From Lentinus brumalis (Eukaryota; Basidiomycota; Agaricomycetes; Polyporales; Polyporaceae): a stretch of 64,000 nt of DNA. The position numbers and the translations under genes are program-made. Position 1 is the stretch's first letter; every line of letters starts with the position of its first letter. Positions 36,894 to 48,618 of this stretch are shown piece after piece. The stretch is from positions 2,418,001 to 2,482,000 of the forward strand of contig MARA01000002.1 in NCBI GenBank assembly GCA_001792895.1, in the 5' to 3' direction. The notes below the pieces were generated by a model that worked only from the letters and a program-made list of their open reading frames with translations, was not told where the DNA came from and made no database searches.

Positions 36894-37941
36894 ACGAGTG
36901 CGGACCTCAACTTCGCATTCTCAAGATTCCCATCAACCATAGAATATCTCGCATCGCTTGCATACATCTCCATAATGGTCTGTATCATCCTGGTACCCGG
37001 TGCATTTCAATCCCGCCTTCTCCCACCCTCCATCTCGTACACCGTCTTCCCCTCGTTCCCCAGCTGTTAACTTTCCCCTCCTCCTCACTCATGACTTACA
37101 CATCGCTATCATCGGGTCGTTGTTTCTCTTCTTGTATATTTGGACTGTGATTGACATTCAACCTCCCCAACCCGTTCGCTTCGCCGCTCGCTCTCCGTCC
37201 CCTTCCCCTCCTGCATCGCCCTCCTGTCGCGTGTACAGCTTGTACGATCACCTATGTCGCTGTTGTCTACCTTAGCCCCCTCCACGGGGATGCATTGCAT
37301 ACGCCGTGTGTACAGCTCTCTCCCCAACGGTCCGTAATTCGCTATAAATACCTAACTTACGCTTTATATCGCATCCTTTTCATATCCTCCTACCCTCTCC
37401 GGCTGCTCGGTCTGCTGCTTGCTTGCCGCGCGCCGCATGTCCTGGTGCAGATCCGCCCGACCGCCCTGCAACACGCGTCCGGGGAAGTGCCCATGACATG
37501 TACGGTAAAGACGACCCAGGCTGGCCTGACGTTGACAGCTGCAGGGCCGGCGAGTCATCAAGATCAAGAATGCATGCAAATGCTAGAATGCAGGCAAGCT
37601 CCGTAGGACGGTACGAGTGCTGTGTTCGCTCTTTCGAGCTTCATTCCGGCTACCATCCTTCTCACAGTCGTATGTAGCACACTTCGCCACAAGCGCGCAG
37701 GTGTGGGGGCCCGTCAAACATTGAAACAGTATGACACACCGACATCCCGCGTAGCTCTCTCTCCATTCTGAATTGCACAACATTCATGAACTCACAAGCG
37801 GCTCGCTCGCTGTTTCCCATTCTCCGCATGCCCCGCTGCTGCGTCTCTGACTCTGCACCCGACCCTCTAGATCCGTGCTTCTCCGCTCGTCACGACCGCC
37901 AATGTCTGCCTCACCGCCCAAACGAGCCGCCTCCGGGGAAC
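36894..37941. other. Convergent 3' region, Rheb and beta-mannosidase
   Basis: 1048 bp; the Rheb side (37000-37250) is strongly C/T-rich, consistent with a 3' UTR. No gene seen. Confidence 0.5.
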
Positions 37942-40900
37942 TCACGCGGAGCCGTCCCCGAGGAACCGCGCGGTCACTTTGCGCCCGTTCAGGCCCTGCA
38001 CGGACACGACCTGCGGATCGTCCGGCACGAGGTCGATCGCCTGGTCGGACCACGACGCGTCCTCTGCGCCCTCGACGTCCAGGATGAGCCCCTTGATCGG
38101 CTTCTTTGCGGACAGCGTGATGCGCGCATCCTTGCCGCCGCCACCGGAGCTGGGGCTCACGTCGATCTGCAGCCCGACCTCCTCGCGGTTGGGGAAGTGG
38201 ATGTACTTGAACGGCTCGGGCCTGGCGTCGGTTGCGGTGCACAGCAGTCATGCGACCCCGGGGAACATGCAAGACCCGGCGACACGGCGGCGAAGAGGCA
38301 AGGGCAAGGAAGATTCGGGGAGAAGTCAGTGGACACGCAGGACACGCTTGGAGTTCGAGATGGGGACGCACCAGTTCGCGTATCGCCCGAGGACGCTTCC
38401 ATCTGTGTCCAGGAGCCGTGCGGAGACCACGATCGTCCGCGGGACCTCGCTCAGCTTCGTGCGCGTGGGCTGCCCGGGGAGGGCACCCTGCCATAGCTCA
38501 GTCGCGGCGTTCGGCGCCAGCACGACGGCGTGCGTCGAACGCTCGCGCCAGTCCGAGTGGAGGTCGAACGCAGTGATCTCGAGCGTCGCCTTCTTCTCGT
38601 CGAGGGTGCTGTTCGTGCCCCAGATCTCGAGCACGGTCTCGAGTGTGAAGAAGGCGGCGGAGAGCTCGTCCGCGTACGTCTTCTTCTCCTTGCGGGTCAT
38701 GCCCACCGTGTAGAGCCGCAGCTCGCGCTTGATCGCGAAATACGCCGGCTTCGGGCGGAGGAAGTAGTCGACGATGGCCCAGGACGTGACCGGCCAGCAG
38801 TCGTTGATCTGTCATGTGGAGGGAGGAGGAGGTGCGTGCGCGTTAGCCATCGAGGTCATGCAACGTCTCACGAAGCCTGCATATAGAACGGGCCAACAGC
38901 CACAAGACTCGGATCGTGTATGTGTTTCGGACGCTCACCTGCCAAACGAGCGCTCCTGCGGTGTACTCCTTGCCTTTGCCCTTCCAGTTCCGCCGCCAGA
39001 GCCGGTAGGCGGACGCGAGGGTCTCCGCCTGCATTATTTGCGTGTAATACACGTAACTGACGTGTTACCCATCGGTCTGTCAGTCAACCGCCTATCACGC
39101 ACGATCAGCCCGGAAGAAGACGCACTGACCTCTCGATGTCGAACGCGTGCTTGAAGTTCTCCATGAGGTACAGCTGCGAACGAACGTCCGTGACGCGGGC
39201 GGGGTCAAGTGAGCTCCGGGGGCTCACACGGCTGAATGGGTGAACGGGCCAAGCGTACCTCAATCCTGCGCTCGAAGCCATCCGCCTTGTTGTGGTTGCA
39301 GTTCGTCCTACCACATTGTCAATCGGTACGTAAATTGTGGACGCTAACCCCGACGGTGCGCATGTATGCGTACCTCGACTGCGGGTAGCGTTCCGACTGG
39401 TCGCCACCGAGCCAGTAGTCCACCGTGCGGATGTTTGGATAGCCCTGCCTGGAGAAGTGAGGCACCGGGGGAGGTGAGTATGGGAACTTCCTGACAGAAC
39501 GCATACACTGACATCCCGAATTCAGAGACAAAGCGTCCTGCGAGGATGTCCCAGTTGTGCCAAGGTTCCTGGGATCCATGCCACACGTTCCCTAGACGAT
39601 TCACAAGATTACGCCAACGCTAGAATGTTCGAACGGCGCGGGCAGCTCACACTGGTGGAGGTCGCCATACCGTTTGTCGGTCGTTTCCTTCCCGAAGCCA
39701 CTGTACGGAGAACTGCGGTGGTAGCTGATATCACACAGCCGTTCGACGACAGATGGGAGAAGCCGCTCGTAGATGTAGCGTGCGGGGAAATTGGTCTTCC
39801 TGAAATCAGACTTCTCATCCGAGTAATCGAGCTCCAGCTTCGAGGACTCGGCCAGTTGATAATCTGCAATTCAACATCGATTGATTGTCAGCGTCGCTCG
39901 CCTCGAGGAATACAATGCAAATAGATGTAAATGCAGTTGAACGCACCTTCGTTGTTGCCCGCTGACAGTGGGAAGGTGGAACATCCAATGCGGTGAGCAC
40001 TCGACCGAAGACTTCTGGATTATGGCGTGCTTTGCTCACCGAAGATCACTATGGACGGATGGTGTCGGAGCCTCTTCACGTTCTGCTCGGCCTCGACCTC
40101 GACGGACTTCGTGAACGAATCGTAGGCCGGGTACTACGCGGCGGCATCTAATCAACACATCGCGGTTCCACACCAATGGAACGGCTCCATTTACCTGGCC
40201 GCAGCCGAACATAAAGTCCTGCCAGACGAGAATGCCAAGCTCTGGACCATTAGTCAGTGTCGTACTACCCGTGCCCATGCATGCGAGACTCACCGTCGCA
40301 GATGTCGTAGAAGACATCCGCTTCGTAGATACCGCCGCCCCAGACCCTGACCATATTCTGGTTGCCGTCCACAAGAAGTTGCAGCCATTGTCGGTACTTT
40401 TCAGCGGTCAACCTTGAGGCATTCACGAGGTTCGTTAGCTAGCGGTAACGGCTGATAGAGAACCCAATTGGCTATTCACCTTGTGAGGAAAGAGTCCGCG
40501 GGGATCCAGTTGGAACCTATGCCGAAGATGTGGCTCTCTCCCTTGAGCACGAGTCAAGAACGACGTACCACCGCAGAATATCCGGATGTTGTTGATCTCG
40601 AACAAGAACGAACGCCCCTCCTCTCCTTCGAGCTCGTCCTGAACAATCACCGCTCGGCGAAAGGCGAACTTCTGCGTCTTGCTGTCCAACAAATGACCAT
40701 CCTAAGAGCTTTCCGTATTAGTATCGCATGGCTCACAGCAGCTTTGCGGCTTGCCTTGTCGGTGATATGCAGCTGAACTGTGTAGATGGGCTGCTTGCCA
40801 TATCCCACCGGGTACCACAAGTCGAACACGCCCGGGGACAGCTTGAAGTGGGCCTCCGCTCTCTGGCTCTTTATAAGCAAGTTGCTCTGGCCTACGATAA

Positions 40901-42046
40901 GCTTTCCTTCAGCGTCCTTCACGGACACGTTCGCCACGCTGTGGTCGTCCCTAGACAGCTCGAATGTAACGTCGATAGTCGCTCCAAGCTTCTCGTTCAC
41001 CCTCGGGCGGATGTCCAGGTCGGTGATACGAGTGGTGTAGGCCTCCAGACGGATGGGCTTCCAAGGCCCGACAGTCATGAGCACCGGGCCTGCCAGTGCG
41101 CGAGCATCAGCGACAGTTCTTAGATTATCGGTGAGTCGTGAGCTGTATGTCCGACATACCCCAGTCCCAACCATAGCTGCAAGGTCGACGTCAGCCACTG
41201 CTCTCCGCGGTCCCCACCCCTGGATCGTACACTTACTTGTACTGCGCCTTGCGAACGTGCAGGCGACTTGAATCGCCATTCCAGAGGTTGAGTTTGCCAT
41301 GCTGCTTCTCGATCTCGCGACCCTGATGTGAAGATAGTTCTGTTCAGCGCATCCACTCAGCAGTCCATCGGTATGATTGTGGCCATACCTTGCGGAACGC
41401 GCTCGAGAATGTGAGTACGAGCGAGTTCTCGCCAGCCTTGACGTAGTCCTTCACCGGCACGCGATGCGCGACAAACTGGTTGTCGGTCCTTAAGACAGAC
41501 GTATGCGTAAGTCAGCACCGTCATGTCCGGTGTGCGGCACCGAGAGCACATACTCCAGTATCTTGTGCCCATTCTGGTAGGCTCTGTCAGCAAGCGCAAA
41601 GCTGGGTAAAATCTTGAAAGCCCTCACCAGCTCCACCGCAGCGAAGGTATCCAACCCGTCGAAGACAAGATCGACCTTGTCGGAGGTCACCTCCGCCTCG
41701 CTCGCGGTGAACGTGGTACGGAAAGCCCAATCTACTTCTCCGATCCCTGCATGTACCGGCCGACTCAGAGGTTTCAGGAGACTCACATATGTCGGTATGA
41801 CATACATTGAACATCCCATTCATGGAGTCCGATGAACTGCACAGTGGTTAGTCTTCGAGCCGCATGGCATGCACGTCGATCACGACTCACTGGGTCGGGT
41901 ATCCTCTTGTAACCCAACAGCTCGACATGCACCGTGGTCGGGAAGTGCTGCACGGGCAGCCATTCAGCTTCCTTCATCACCTGCCCGCCGCCAACCTGCG
42001 TGAACGTCCATCCCTCGTGCAGTTCCCTAGCCACTTTTGCCGACAT
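37942..42046 (-). CDS. Beta-mannosidase, GH2 family
   Basis: Exo-acting retaining enzyme releasing mannose from beta-mannosides, useful for mannan or N-glycan core turnover. The ATG at 42046 gives [20 protein letters not shown] with no signal peptide, so an intracellular or vacuolar enzyme is likely. The N-terminal sugar-binding domain has [17 protein letters not shown] and [16 protein letters not shown]. Later exons include [11 protein letters not shown] (about 41130), [20 protein letters not shown] (about 41050) and [19 protein letters not shown]. The barrel carries an N-N-E acid/base region just upstream of the exon at 39860 and the nucleophile region GRFVSEFGM (about 39530). The C-terminal beta domain ends [16 protein letters not shown], stop TGA at 37942. 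More than twelve introns, some exons under 60 bp, so splice sites are approximate. Family call is firm. Confidence 0.9.
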
Positions 42047-42448
42047 TGCAGTCAGTACGTGGTCAGTGAGTATCGCAGTAGTGTGTGCAATCAAGGCATC
42101 CTGACCTTGGCTTCAAGCTCTTATGAATAGCTTCGGGACTCGCTGGATTGGGTATCGCCAGTCAGCTGCTCCTGGTGGACGAGGGGCAGGCAAGTCCGAA
42201 ATATCCCCGGCTCGCACTATCGTGCCGTCGTCCGTCAGATCGCGATCGGACGGATGTCCTACCCGCTTGCCGTCGCATCCTCACTATGTATGTAGCTTAC
42301 AATGTTCTCAGTTGTTGCTCCAATGTGCGGAATGTGTTTGTCGTCGGACGTCATCATACAAATACAGGATACATTAGAGCACATGATATACTACGCGTAA
42401 CGGTACAACATAGCAGAGTCGTTCCGGCGTCTGGACCGGGTCGTACAC
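42047..42448. other. Intergenic, beta-mannosidase start to MFS stop
   Basis: 402 bp. Promoter of the beta-mannosidase gene and the 3' flank of the MFS gene; no other feature seen. Confidence 0.5.
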
Positions 42449-44366
42449 TCATGGGATGTAACGGAAGCCGACGGGCCTGCCTTCCTCTTGCTCCTTCTTT
42501 TCGATGTCACGGTTGAGCTTCTCGAGGTGCTTCTTGAAGATGTAGCACATAACGATGCACAGTCCGTTCGTCGAGATGCAGATCGCGTACGAGTGCGCGT
42601 ACGAAGGGCCCCAAGCCTTCGGCCAGACGTATCTGGTCAGAGAGAAAGACGTCAGCACTGCTGCGCTCACGATGATGCCAAACCGGTACGGGAGCGCTAC
42701 GAGAAAAGCTGTACTCACGATCCGGCGATATTTCCGAGCTGCGAGAACGCATTGATAAACGCGAGTGCGACGGCACGCTTCGACGGCGGACGCGCGATGG
42801 AGTTGCTTATCCACGCAAGGAAGATGATGAAGCCCGCGTACGATTGCGCCATGAGGAAGCTAGACGGACTCATGAGTACGGAGGGATTCCCATGCAGTTC
42901 AAGGGCAATCGAGGTACGCACAGTGAGATATAACGAGCAGCAAGGCTCATCGTGGAGATAGCGATGATGAATCCAACAATCCCGACGGAGAGCGAAGTCG
43001 CAATGTGCCAGAACCGCTCCTTTGTACGGTCGGAGTGCCGACACATGACGAAGGCGACGAGCGTCGCAAACACCCATGGAGGCGCGCACAGGAGGAGCGT
43101 GATAGTCGGGTTGTAGCCCATGGTCGCGCTGAGCGTCGGGAAGAACGCGTTGAAGGACAGGGAGACGACCAAGCTGGTCAGGGCGAGCGCGAGCCACCAC
43201 ACCTTCCAATCCGTGAGTGCGAGGGTGAAGCCATGGAAACGACCATGACCCTCGGTTTCCTCCCCATCGCCGACACCGACATCTTCCTCCAGACGCTTCA
43301 CGGCGAGACGAGCCTCTTCCGGGCTCAGCCAGCCACGCGAGGTCGTAGGGAAATCAGGAAGAATGAAGATTGCGCAGATCGCCACAAACATGGTGAGGGC
43401 GCCTTCGATGAAGAACAGCCAGCTGTGCGTAGTAGAACACCCATGAGCACCATGGCACGAGGATGAGGATCATGGACGTACCGCCATGCGGCGTGACCGA
43501 GCTTTCCCTCCATATTGTTCAGGATACCGGACGCAATCAGTGCACCGAAGGCATTGCTGATCAGACTACCGCAAGAGAGGACGGCCGTACGAACGCCGAG
43601 CTCGGAGCGCTTGTACCACTTGGAGAGCAGGAAGAGTGCGCCAGGGAAGAACGCCGCCTCCACGAAGCCGAGGAAGAATCGAGTGAGTAATGCCCCCACG
43701 AAGCTGCGGGAGACCGTCAGCATCTGTACCACACAGTGGGAGAAGCAGGACTCACTTGTTGGTGATGCCAGTCAGAGTGGAGATCATGCCCCATACGATC
43801 ATACAGCATGGCAGATATATTGACGGCTTCCCAATGTAATTGAGGAACATGTTTCTACGTCACTCATTAGCACATAGAATAAACAGGTGCGTACGGATGT
43901 TGCTTACGAGGGTATCTGCATGAGAATGTACCCGACATAGAGGATACTGAGGAGTGTGTTGAATTCCTGGCCCTTGAGGTGGAGGTCGTCCTCAAACCCA
44001 CGTAACCGCGCCGCGCTGTGTCCAGCTGTCAGAAACAACGACCACATGGGAGTCCACAAGTATGCTCACGCGGCATTGTTACGATCAATCTATGTACCGA
44101 GGACTACATGAGCACGCGGCGCGAATTGGAGGAGAAGTTAGCACACGTACGTAGTTGAGGATGTAGATGACGATCAGGATGGACATCCGGGCGTCGAGCT
44201 TGCGAAGGAGCTTCTTCTCGAGCTTCTTCCTCGCCTCGTGTCCACCAAACTCCTCGTCACCCAAGTGCTTCGGATCTGCCTCGACGTCGCGACGGTGTGC
44301 ATGCTCGGCGTGATCGTCTTCGATGCCCAGGTCGGATGTCTTCTCGAGAGAGGGCGTGGAAGGCAT
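42449..44366 (-). CDS. MFS transporter, anion:cation symporter (Dal5/allantoate permease type), copy A
   Basis: Plasma-membrane carrier with 12 predicted helices. Family members move organic anions or vitamins such as allantoate, nicotinate, pantothenate or biotin; the substrate is not decidable here. The ATG at 44366 starts MPSTPSLEKTSDLGIEDDHA, a cytosolic leader, then RMSILIVIYILNY and, across introns, VDRNNA and LLSILYVGYILMQIPS. The large exons carry FFLGFVEAAFFPGALFLLSK, NAFGALIASGIL, IFILPDFPTT and ALTDWKVWWLALALTSL. The C-terminus is KKEQEEGRPVGFRYIP, stop at 42449. Intron positions and sequence match the copy at 48619-50531 closely. Divergent from the AlaX-type gene. Confidence 0.92.
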
Positions 44367-44945
44367 GGCGGCGCGGGGGATCGTAGCGCGATGAGGGACT
44401 CCGAGAGCAGGGAGACAAAACTGCCATCACGTACGGGGAGAGGCTTATAACGGCTGGACCGGGCGACAGGCTGAAGACTGGCGAAGAGGGAAGATGACAT
44501 CGGCAGACCCCAGCAAATCCCCGCAGGCCAAGAGTGCGGTACGCGTCCGGAAGATCGTTCGGACCTGGGGAGGTTGCGGGGCTTGCACCGGGCAAACAGT
44601 GAGCCAGCCCGAGCCTTGCATTTACCCCACCTTTTCCCGTCGCGTACCTTGCAACGCCCCACACGTAAATTGCACTCCCTGAGTCTGAACATCCAGTCGG
44701 ACTTGAGAAATCACGCAGGCACTTGGCAGGGAACACCGTCGTCGGAGACACAGCGGAGCTGCATCAGCTCTCGGAAAAGCCGGCCCGCACCATGCGTCTC
44801 TGATCGGCGGCGGGGAGGGACGATGTGGGAACGGCGCCGAGTCATCCTGAAACTCAGACAGAGTGCAGACCTTACAAACGCACCCGGAGTCGTGCAGCAG
44901 AGACAAATACAAGCCACGGTCGCCTGCGTCCAGCAGACACCCTCC
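44367..44945. promoter_or_regulatory. Divergent promoter, MFS copy A and AlaX-type gene
   Basis: 579 bp between the start codons; no clear element recognised. Confidence 0.45.
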
Positions 44946-46653
44946 ATGGCAGCAGCGACCGCGACTCTCAGCCCTCCGCGGGCCACCCCGCCTACTTACC
45001 ACCGAATTGTCTCTACGACGCTCGCGGTCCCCACGGACCCGCTCCAGCCTGTTCCAGTTGGGCTGCTCGCTTGTCAACGTAAAGTTCCGCCCTAGTTCCT
45101 CCCGGTAGCATTTTTTGACGTCTCGATCGTCGATCGTCCAACTTCGTCCGCCAGGCGACCCGCTGCTCAACGAGCTCGCGACAACAGCCGTCAGTTGCCG
45201 CGAGTCGCAGTCGCCGACCGTGCCTTCCAACGCAAGGGAGGGCAAGAAGAAGAAGGGGGCCCAAGCACCCAGCGCACCGCTTGTCGAGGTCATCTTGCAC
45301 GACACAATCATCTTCCCCGAGGGAGGAGGACAGCCGTCCGACGTCGGCATCTTAACCAGTGTCGATGGAGAACTCTGGGACGTCGTGGAGGCCAAGAGAC
45401 ATGGCGGACATGCGGTGCACTATGTCCGTCTCAAGCCTGAACAGAGCGTCGATCAGGCCCTGAAGGTGTTCAGTCCAGGGGCACTGGTCGGTGTCTCATT
45501 GGGGGAAGAAGGATCCAAGCGACGGCTGGACCATGTACGTTCTCCAAAATCCAGGAATCTCCGCTACCTGTGGCAACGCTGATCCGTGTGGCTTGCGGAC
45601 AGGCGAGCATGCACACGTCCCAGCACCTGCTCTCGGCAGTATTGGAGCACAAGCTGGATGTTCCGACGCTGGCTTGGTCGATCACATCGCATCCGTCTCC
45701 TGGTTATGTTGAGATCCCGCGCGGACTCTCGGCAGAAGAGATCGCGTTCGTCCAGGAGGAATGCAACAAGCTCGTCTTCGAAGGCCGTAGCGTGCACGTC
45801 GAGGTGGAGGAGCTGGATGCCGAGAGCCATGCGTACACCGGACCGAGCGTGGGCATTCCGCAAGACTACACTGGAGGTGTCAAGCGAACGGTGGTCATTG
45901 ACGGTATTGACCGCAACCCGTGCGTTGTCTCTCGCGCGAGCACCTGCGTCTGACTCATTAACGAACTAATCCATCCTTCTCTGCAGATGCTGTGGGACAC
46001 ACGCACCGACGTTGCACAACCTGCAGCTGTTCGTCCTCCCGCATACTGAGACGCTCTCCCGCTCGACGGCCAGCTCCGTCCGGCTGTATTTCCTCTCCGG
46101 CCCGCGGCTCCTCGCCCATCTCACCTCGTCGCACACGCTCCTCACCGCCACGGCGGGCATCATGAGCTGCGGTGCGCCCTCAGTGCCCGAGCGCGTACAG
46201 CAGGTGGTCGATGAGCGCAAGAAGGCGACGAAGCGCGTCGAGGACCTCGAGGCAGAGCTCGCCGCGTCGGTCGCCACCGAGCTGGCGGCCACGGCCCCAA
46301 AGGAGAGCGAAGGCATCGTGCTGCACAAACATAGGACGGACGACAACACGAACGCGCTCGGCTTCCTCTCGTCCATCACGACGGCTTTCTCGGCCAAGGT
46401 CAAGGAGGGAGTGCCGTTCTTGCTAGTGCTATCGTCATCACCGTCTGCGCAGACAGGTACGAGCACGACTGTCGTGCTAATCTTTGGGTCGGATGACAAG
46501 AAGGTGAAGGAGGTCGGGGACGAGATGAAGGCAAAGCTGAACGTCAAGGGTGGCGGCAAGGGATCTCGATGGAGCGGGAAGTTCACTGGCGTGTGGAAGG
46601 AGGCGAAGGAGGGCGAGGCGGTGGCGAGGATCCTCGAATCTCTCCAGTTCTAG
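44946..46653 (+). CDS. AlaX/AARSD1-type alanyl-tRNA editing protein
   Basis: Free-standing homologue of the alanyl-tRNA synthetase editing domain, which hydrolyses Ser or Gly wrongly attached to tRNA-Ala. The ATG at 44946 gives MAAATATLSPPRATPPTYHR; the first intron joins ACQR to DPLLNELATTAVS. Motifs are IIFPEGGGQPSDVG (glycine-rich), then the metal ligands HTSQHLLSAV (HxxxH) and, after an intron, CCGTHAPTLHNLQ (CxxxH). A coiled segment follows (RVQQVVDERKKATKRVEDLE) and then a C-terminal DHHA1-like tail: VVLIFGSDDKKVKE ... GGGKGSRWSGK, which is typical of the longer AlaX-II/AARSD1 class. Stop TAG at 46651. There is no aminoacylation domain. All zinc ligands appear present, so activity is expected. 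Confidence 0.93.
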
Positions 46654-46792
46654 AGTGTTTGCGTGTAGACGTTCCGCGGAATGTATCTGTAATGTAGAGG
46701 ATATAGGAGTCATGATTACATCATAATGTACAACAAAACTATATCGATGAATGCGAAAAGTATGGATGCATGTGTCGGATGCACGGAGTTGG

Positions 46793-47723
46793 TTACTTCG
46801 GCTCGGTGGACTCGTCCCGGGGAGCTTGAAGGACGCCAGGGTGTTCTCCACTATCGCTGTAGACCCCGGCACCTGTGGATATCATCAACACCACAATGGG
46901 TGCCAGAAAGACCGATGAGACCATACCGTCATCCTGTGGTGGGAGCTCTGCGCTCATTGCCATTGCCTCCACCTCCGAGAGGCTGTCCGAGCCGTCTCCG
47001 TCGCTTAAACCCCAGTTCTCCGCACTTGCATTCCCCGCCTGTGCCTCCCAATCTTCGAGATCGGCATCCTCCTCCATGTCCGCGTCGGGATCGAGGTCCT
47101 CTTCGACGTCTATGTCGTCGAACGCGGAGTCGGTCTCCATGAAAGCTTCCGAGTCGGTGTCGAAGAACACATCGTCATCCTCCTCGTCCTCGTCGTCGCC
47201 CGGGACGTAGTCGCCGTCAGAGGACTCGACGTCCGAGTCCGAGGGCGGCTTGATGCTCGAGAAGACGTTCCTACATGAAGGGCATGTCCCGTGCTGATTG
47301 CATTGCGGGGAACATGAGCGTTTCCGAGAAAGACGGAATGAAACCAATCAGGCACTCACTCGTCCGCGAATCCACTCAACGAGACTTTAGTCCATATGAG
47401 CAAAACAGAAGGAATAAGAAAAGGTGCTGCGAGACAACGCACCAAGCTCTGCAGAATATGTGCCCACAACCGACCAGCTTGGTCACCCCGGCCAGTTCGT
47501 CCGACTCCGATGGTGCCTCGCCCAATCCTTCGTGTGCCTTACCCTCCAAAGCAGCTTCAAAGGGGTTTATGCAGATAGGACACGAGTCGTCCAGGGGTAT
47601 ATCGTCCTTTGCCAGAACCGGCAGGCGGCTGATGGCCAGGTGAATGCGCTCCTGCACCGAAAGGTGAAGCTCCGCGACCTCCAACGCCGTCTCGTCGTCG
47701 TCCATGGTCCTCGAAGCGTCCAT
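46793..47723 (-). CDS. RING-finger protein with acidic tail, probable E3 ubiquitin ligase
   Basis: The ATG at 47723 gives MDASRTMDDDETALEVAELH, then SCPICINPFEAAL. Two introns split the RING: VGCGHIFCRA joins CLVEWIRGR and then HGTCPSCRNVF, giving a complete Cys/His set (CxxC ... CxHxxCxxC ... CxxC). The rest is a long acidic region (GDYVPGDDEDEEDDDV and FDDIDVEEDLDPDADMEED), a short Ser/Gly-rich stretch, and one hydrophobic segment (FLAPIVVLMISTGAGV) near the C-terminus that may be a membrane anchor. Stop TAA at 46793. A downstream in-frame ATG at 47705 is an alternative start. The catalytic class is inferred from the RING; the substrate is unknown. Confidence 0.85.
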
Positions 47724-48618
47724 CTGTCGTATACGGGTTGCAATTCGCAGTAGTTTGCAGCAGATTCAGGAGAGCATATGGTCCAAAGGACGAAAGACAG
47801 ACGGGAACAAGGACACCGACCGAGGACACGACGGCGAATAGGAGCGTGTCCGGGCGCCTAAGCGTGAGTTGGGCAACGCGTAAACAACGTTCGCGTCTGT
47901 CACGTGCGCGTGCCCACAGCCCGACACGCGCTGACGCCCAGTGCTTGCTCTAACCCTTTAGCGTAGTCGTCTCAATATTAATCAACCTCTGTTCTCTGTT
48001 CCTTGGTGAGTACCTACAGCACCTATATGCTGAACGTATATGCTGAAGCTTTGATACGAGTGGTTACGCATGCTCTAGCATCTGGCGCATACATCCGACT
48101 TCTCTGGCAGTTTCGCCCTAACTCGTGGCAAGTTACTGGCACGTCGACGTCAAGCTGCACTACATACCTCACAAGTTGCGATTCTTCCGCAGCCAAGGCT
48201 GTAGTGCTCGCGGATATGAGCTCGTCCGACTTGGACACCGTACTTATGTTTGCATCTATGGCACATGCCCACGAAACCAGTAATGACTTTTCACAGAGCA
48301 AGTCTTGGCAGTCCAACCGCCTCATCCCGCAACAAGCCCATCTCGCGTTGGTGGTGTGCTACGTAGATGAGCTCAAGTCAAATGACCTACAGGGACGTTG
48401 ATATGAGGCGCGGTGCGACTTCGGCTGCGACGGACTGTCCTTCCCACCGGAACACCTGCTCCATCCTTCTGTCCTTGTGATCACCTCCCACGCGCGCTAT
48501 ATCAAGTATCGGCCTCCCTCTCCTCCCATACATAAGCAGCCATGGTTTGGATTGACGAATGGCGACAGCCTTGTCACTTTTCTTTACCGGTGTTCCGCGA
48601 CTTGACTGACTGGCAGCC
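47724..48618. promoter_or_regulatory. Divergent promoter region, RING gene and MFS copy B
   Basis: 895 bp between the start codons. A non-domain open frame lies at 48003-48401; no repeat or RNA seen. Confidence 0.45.

Noticed and set aside
48003..48401. 132-codon frame in the RING/MFS divergent region
   Set aside because: No conserved start context or domain, and the composition is unlike neighbouring genes.
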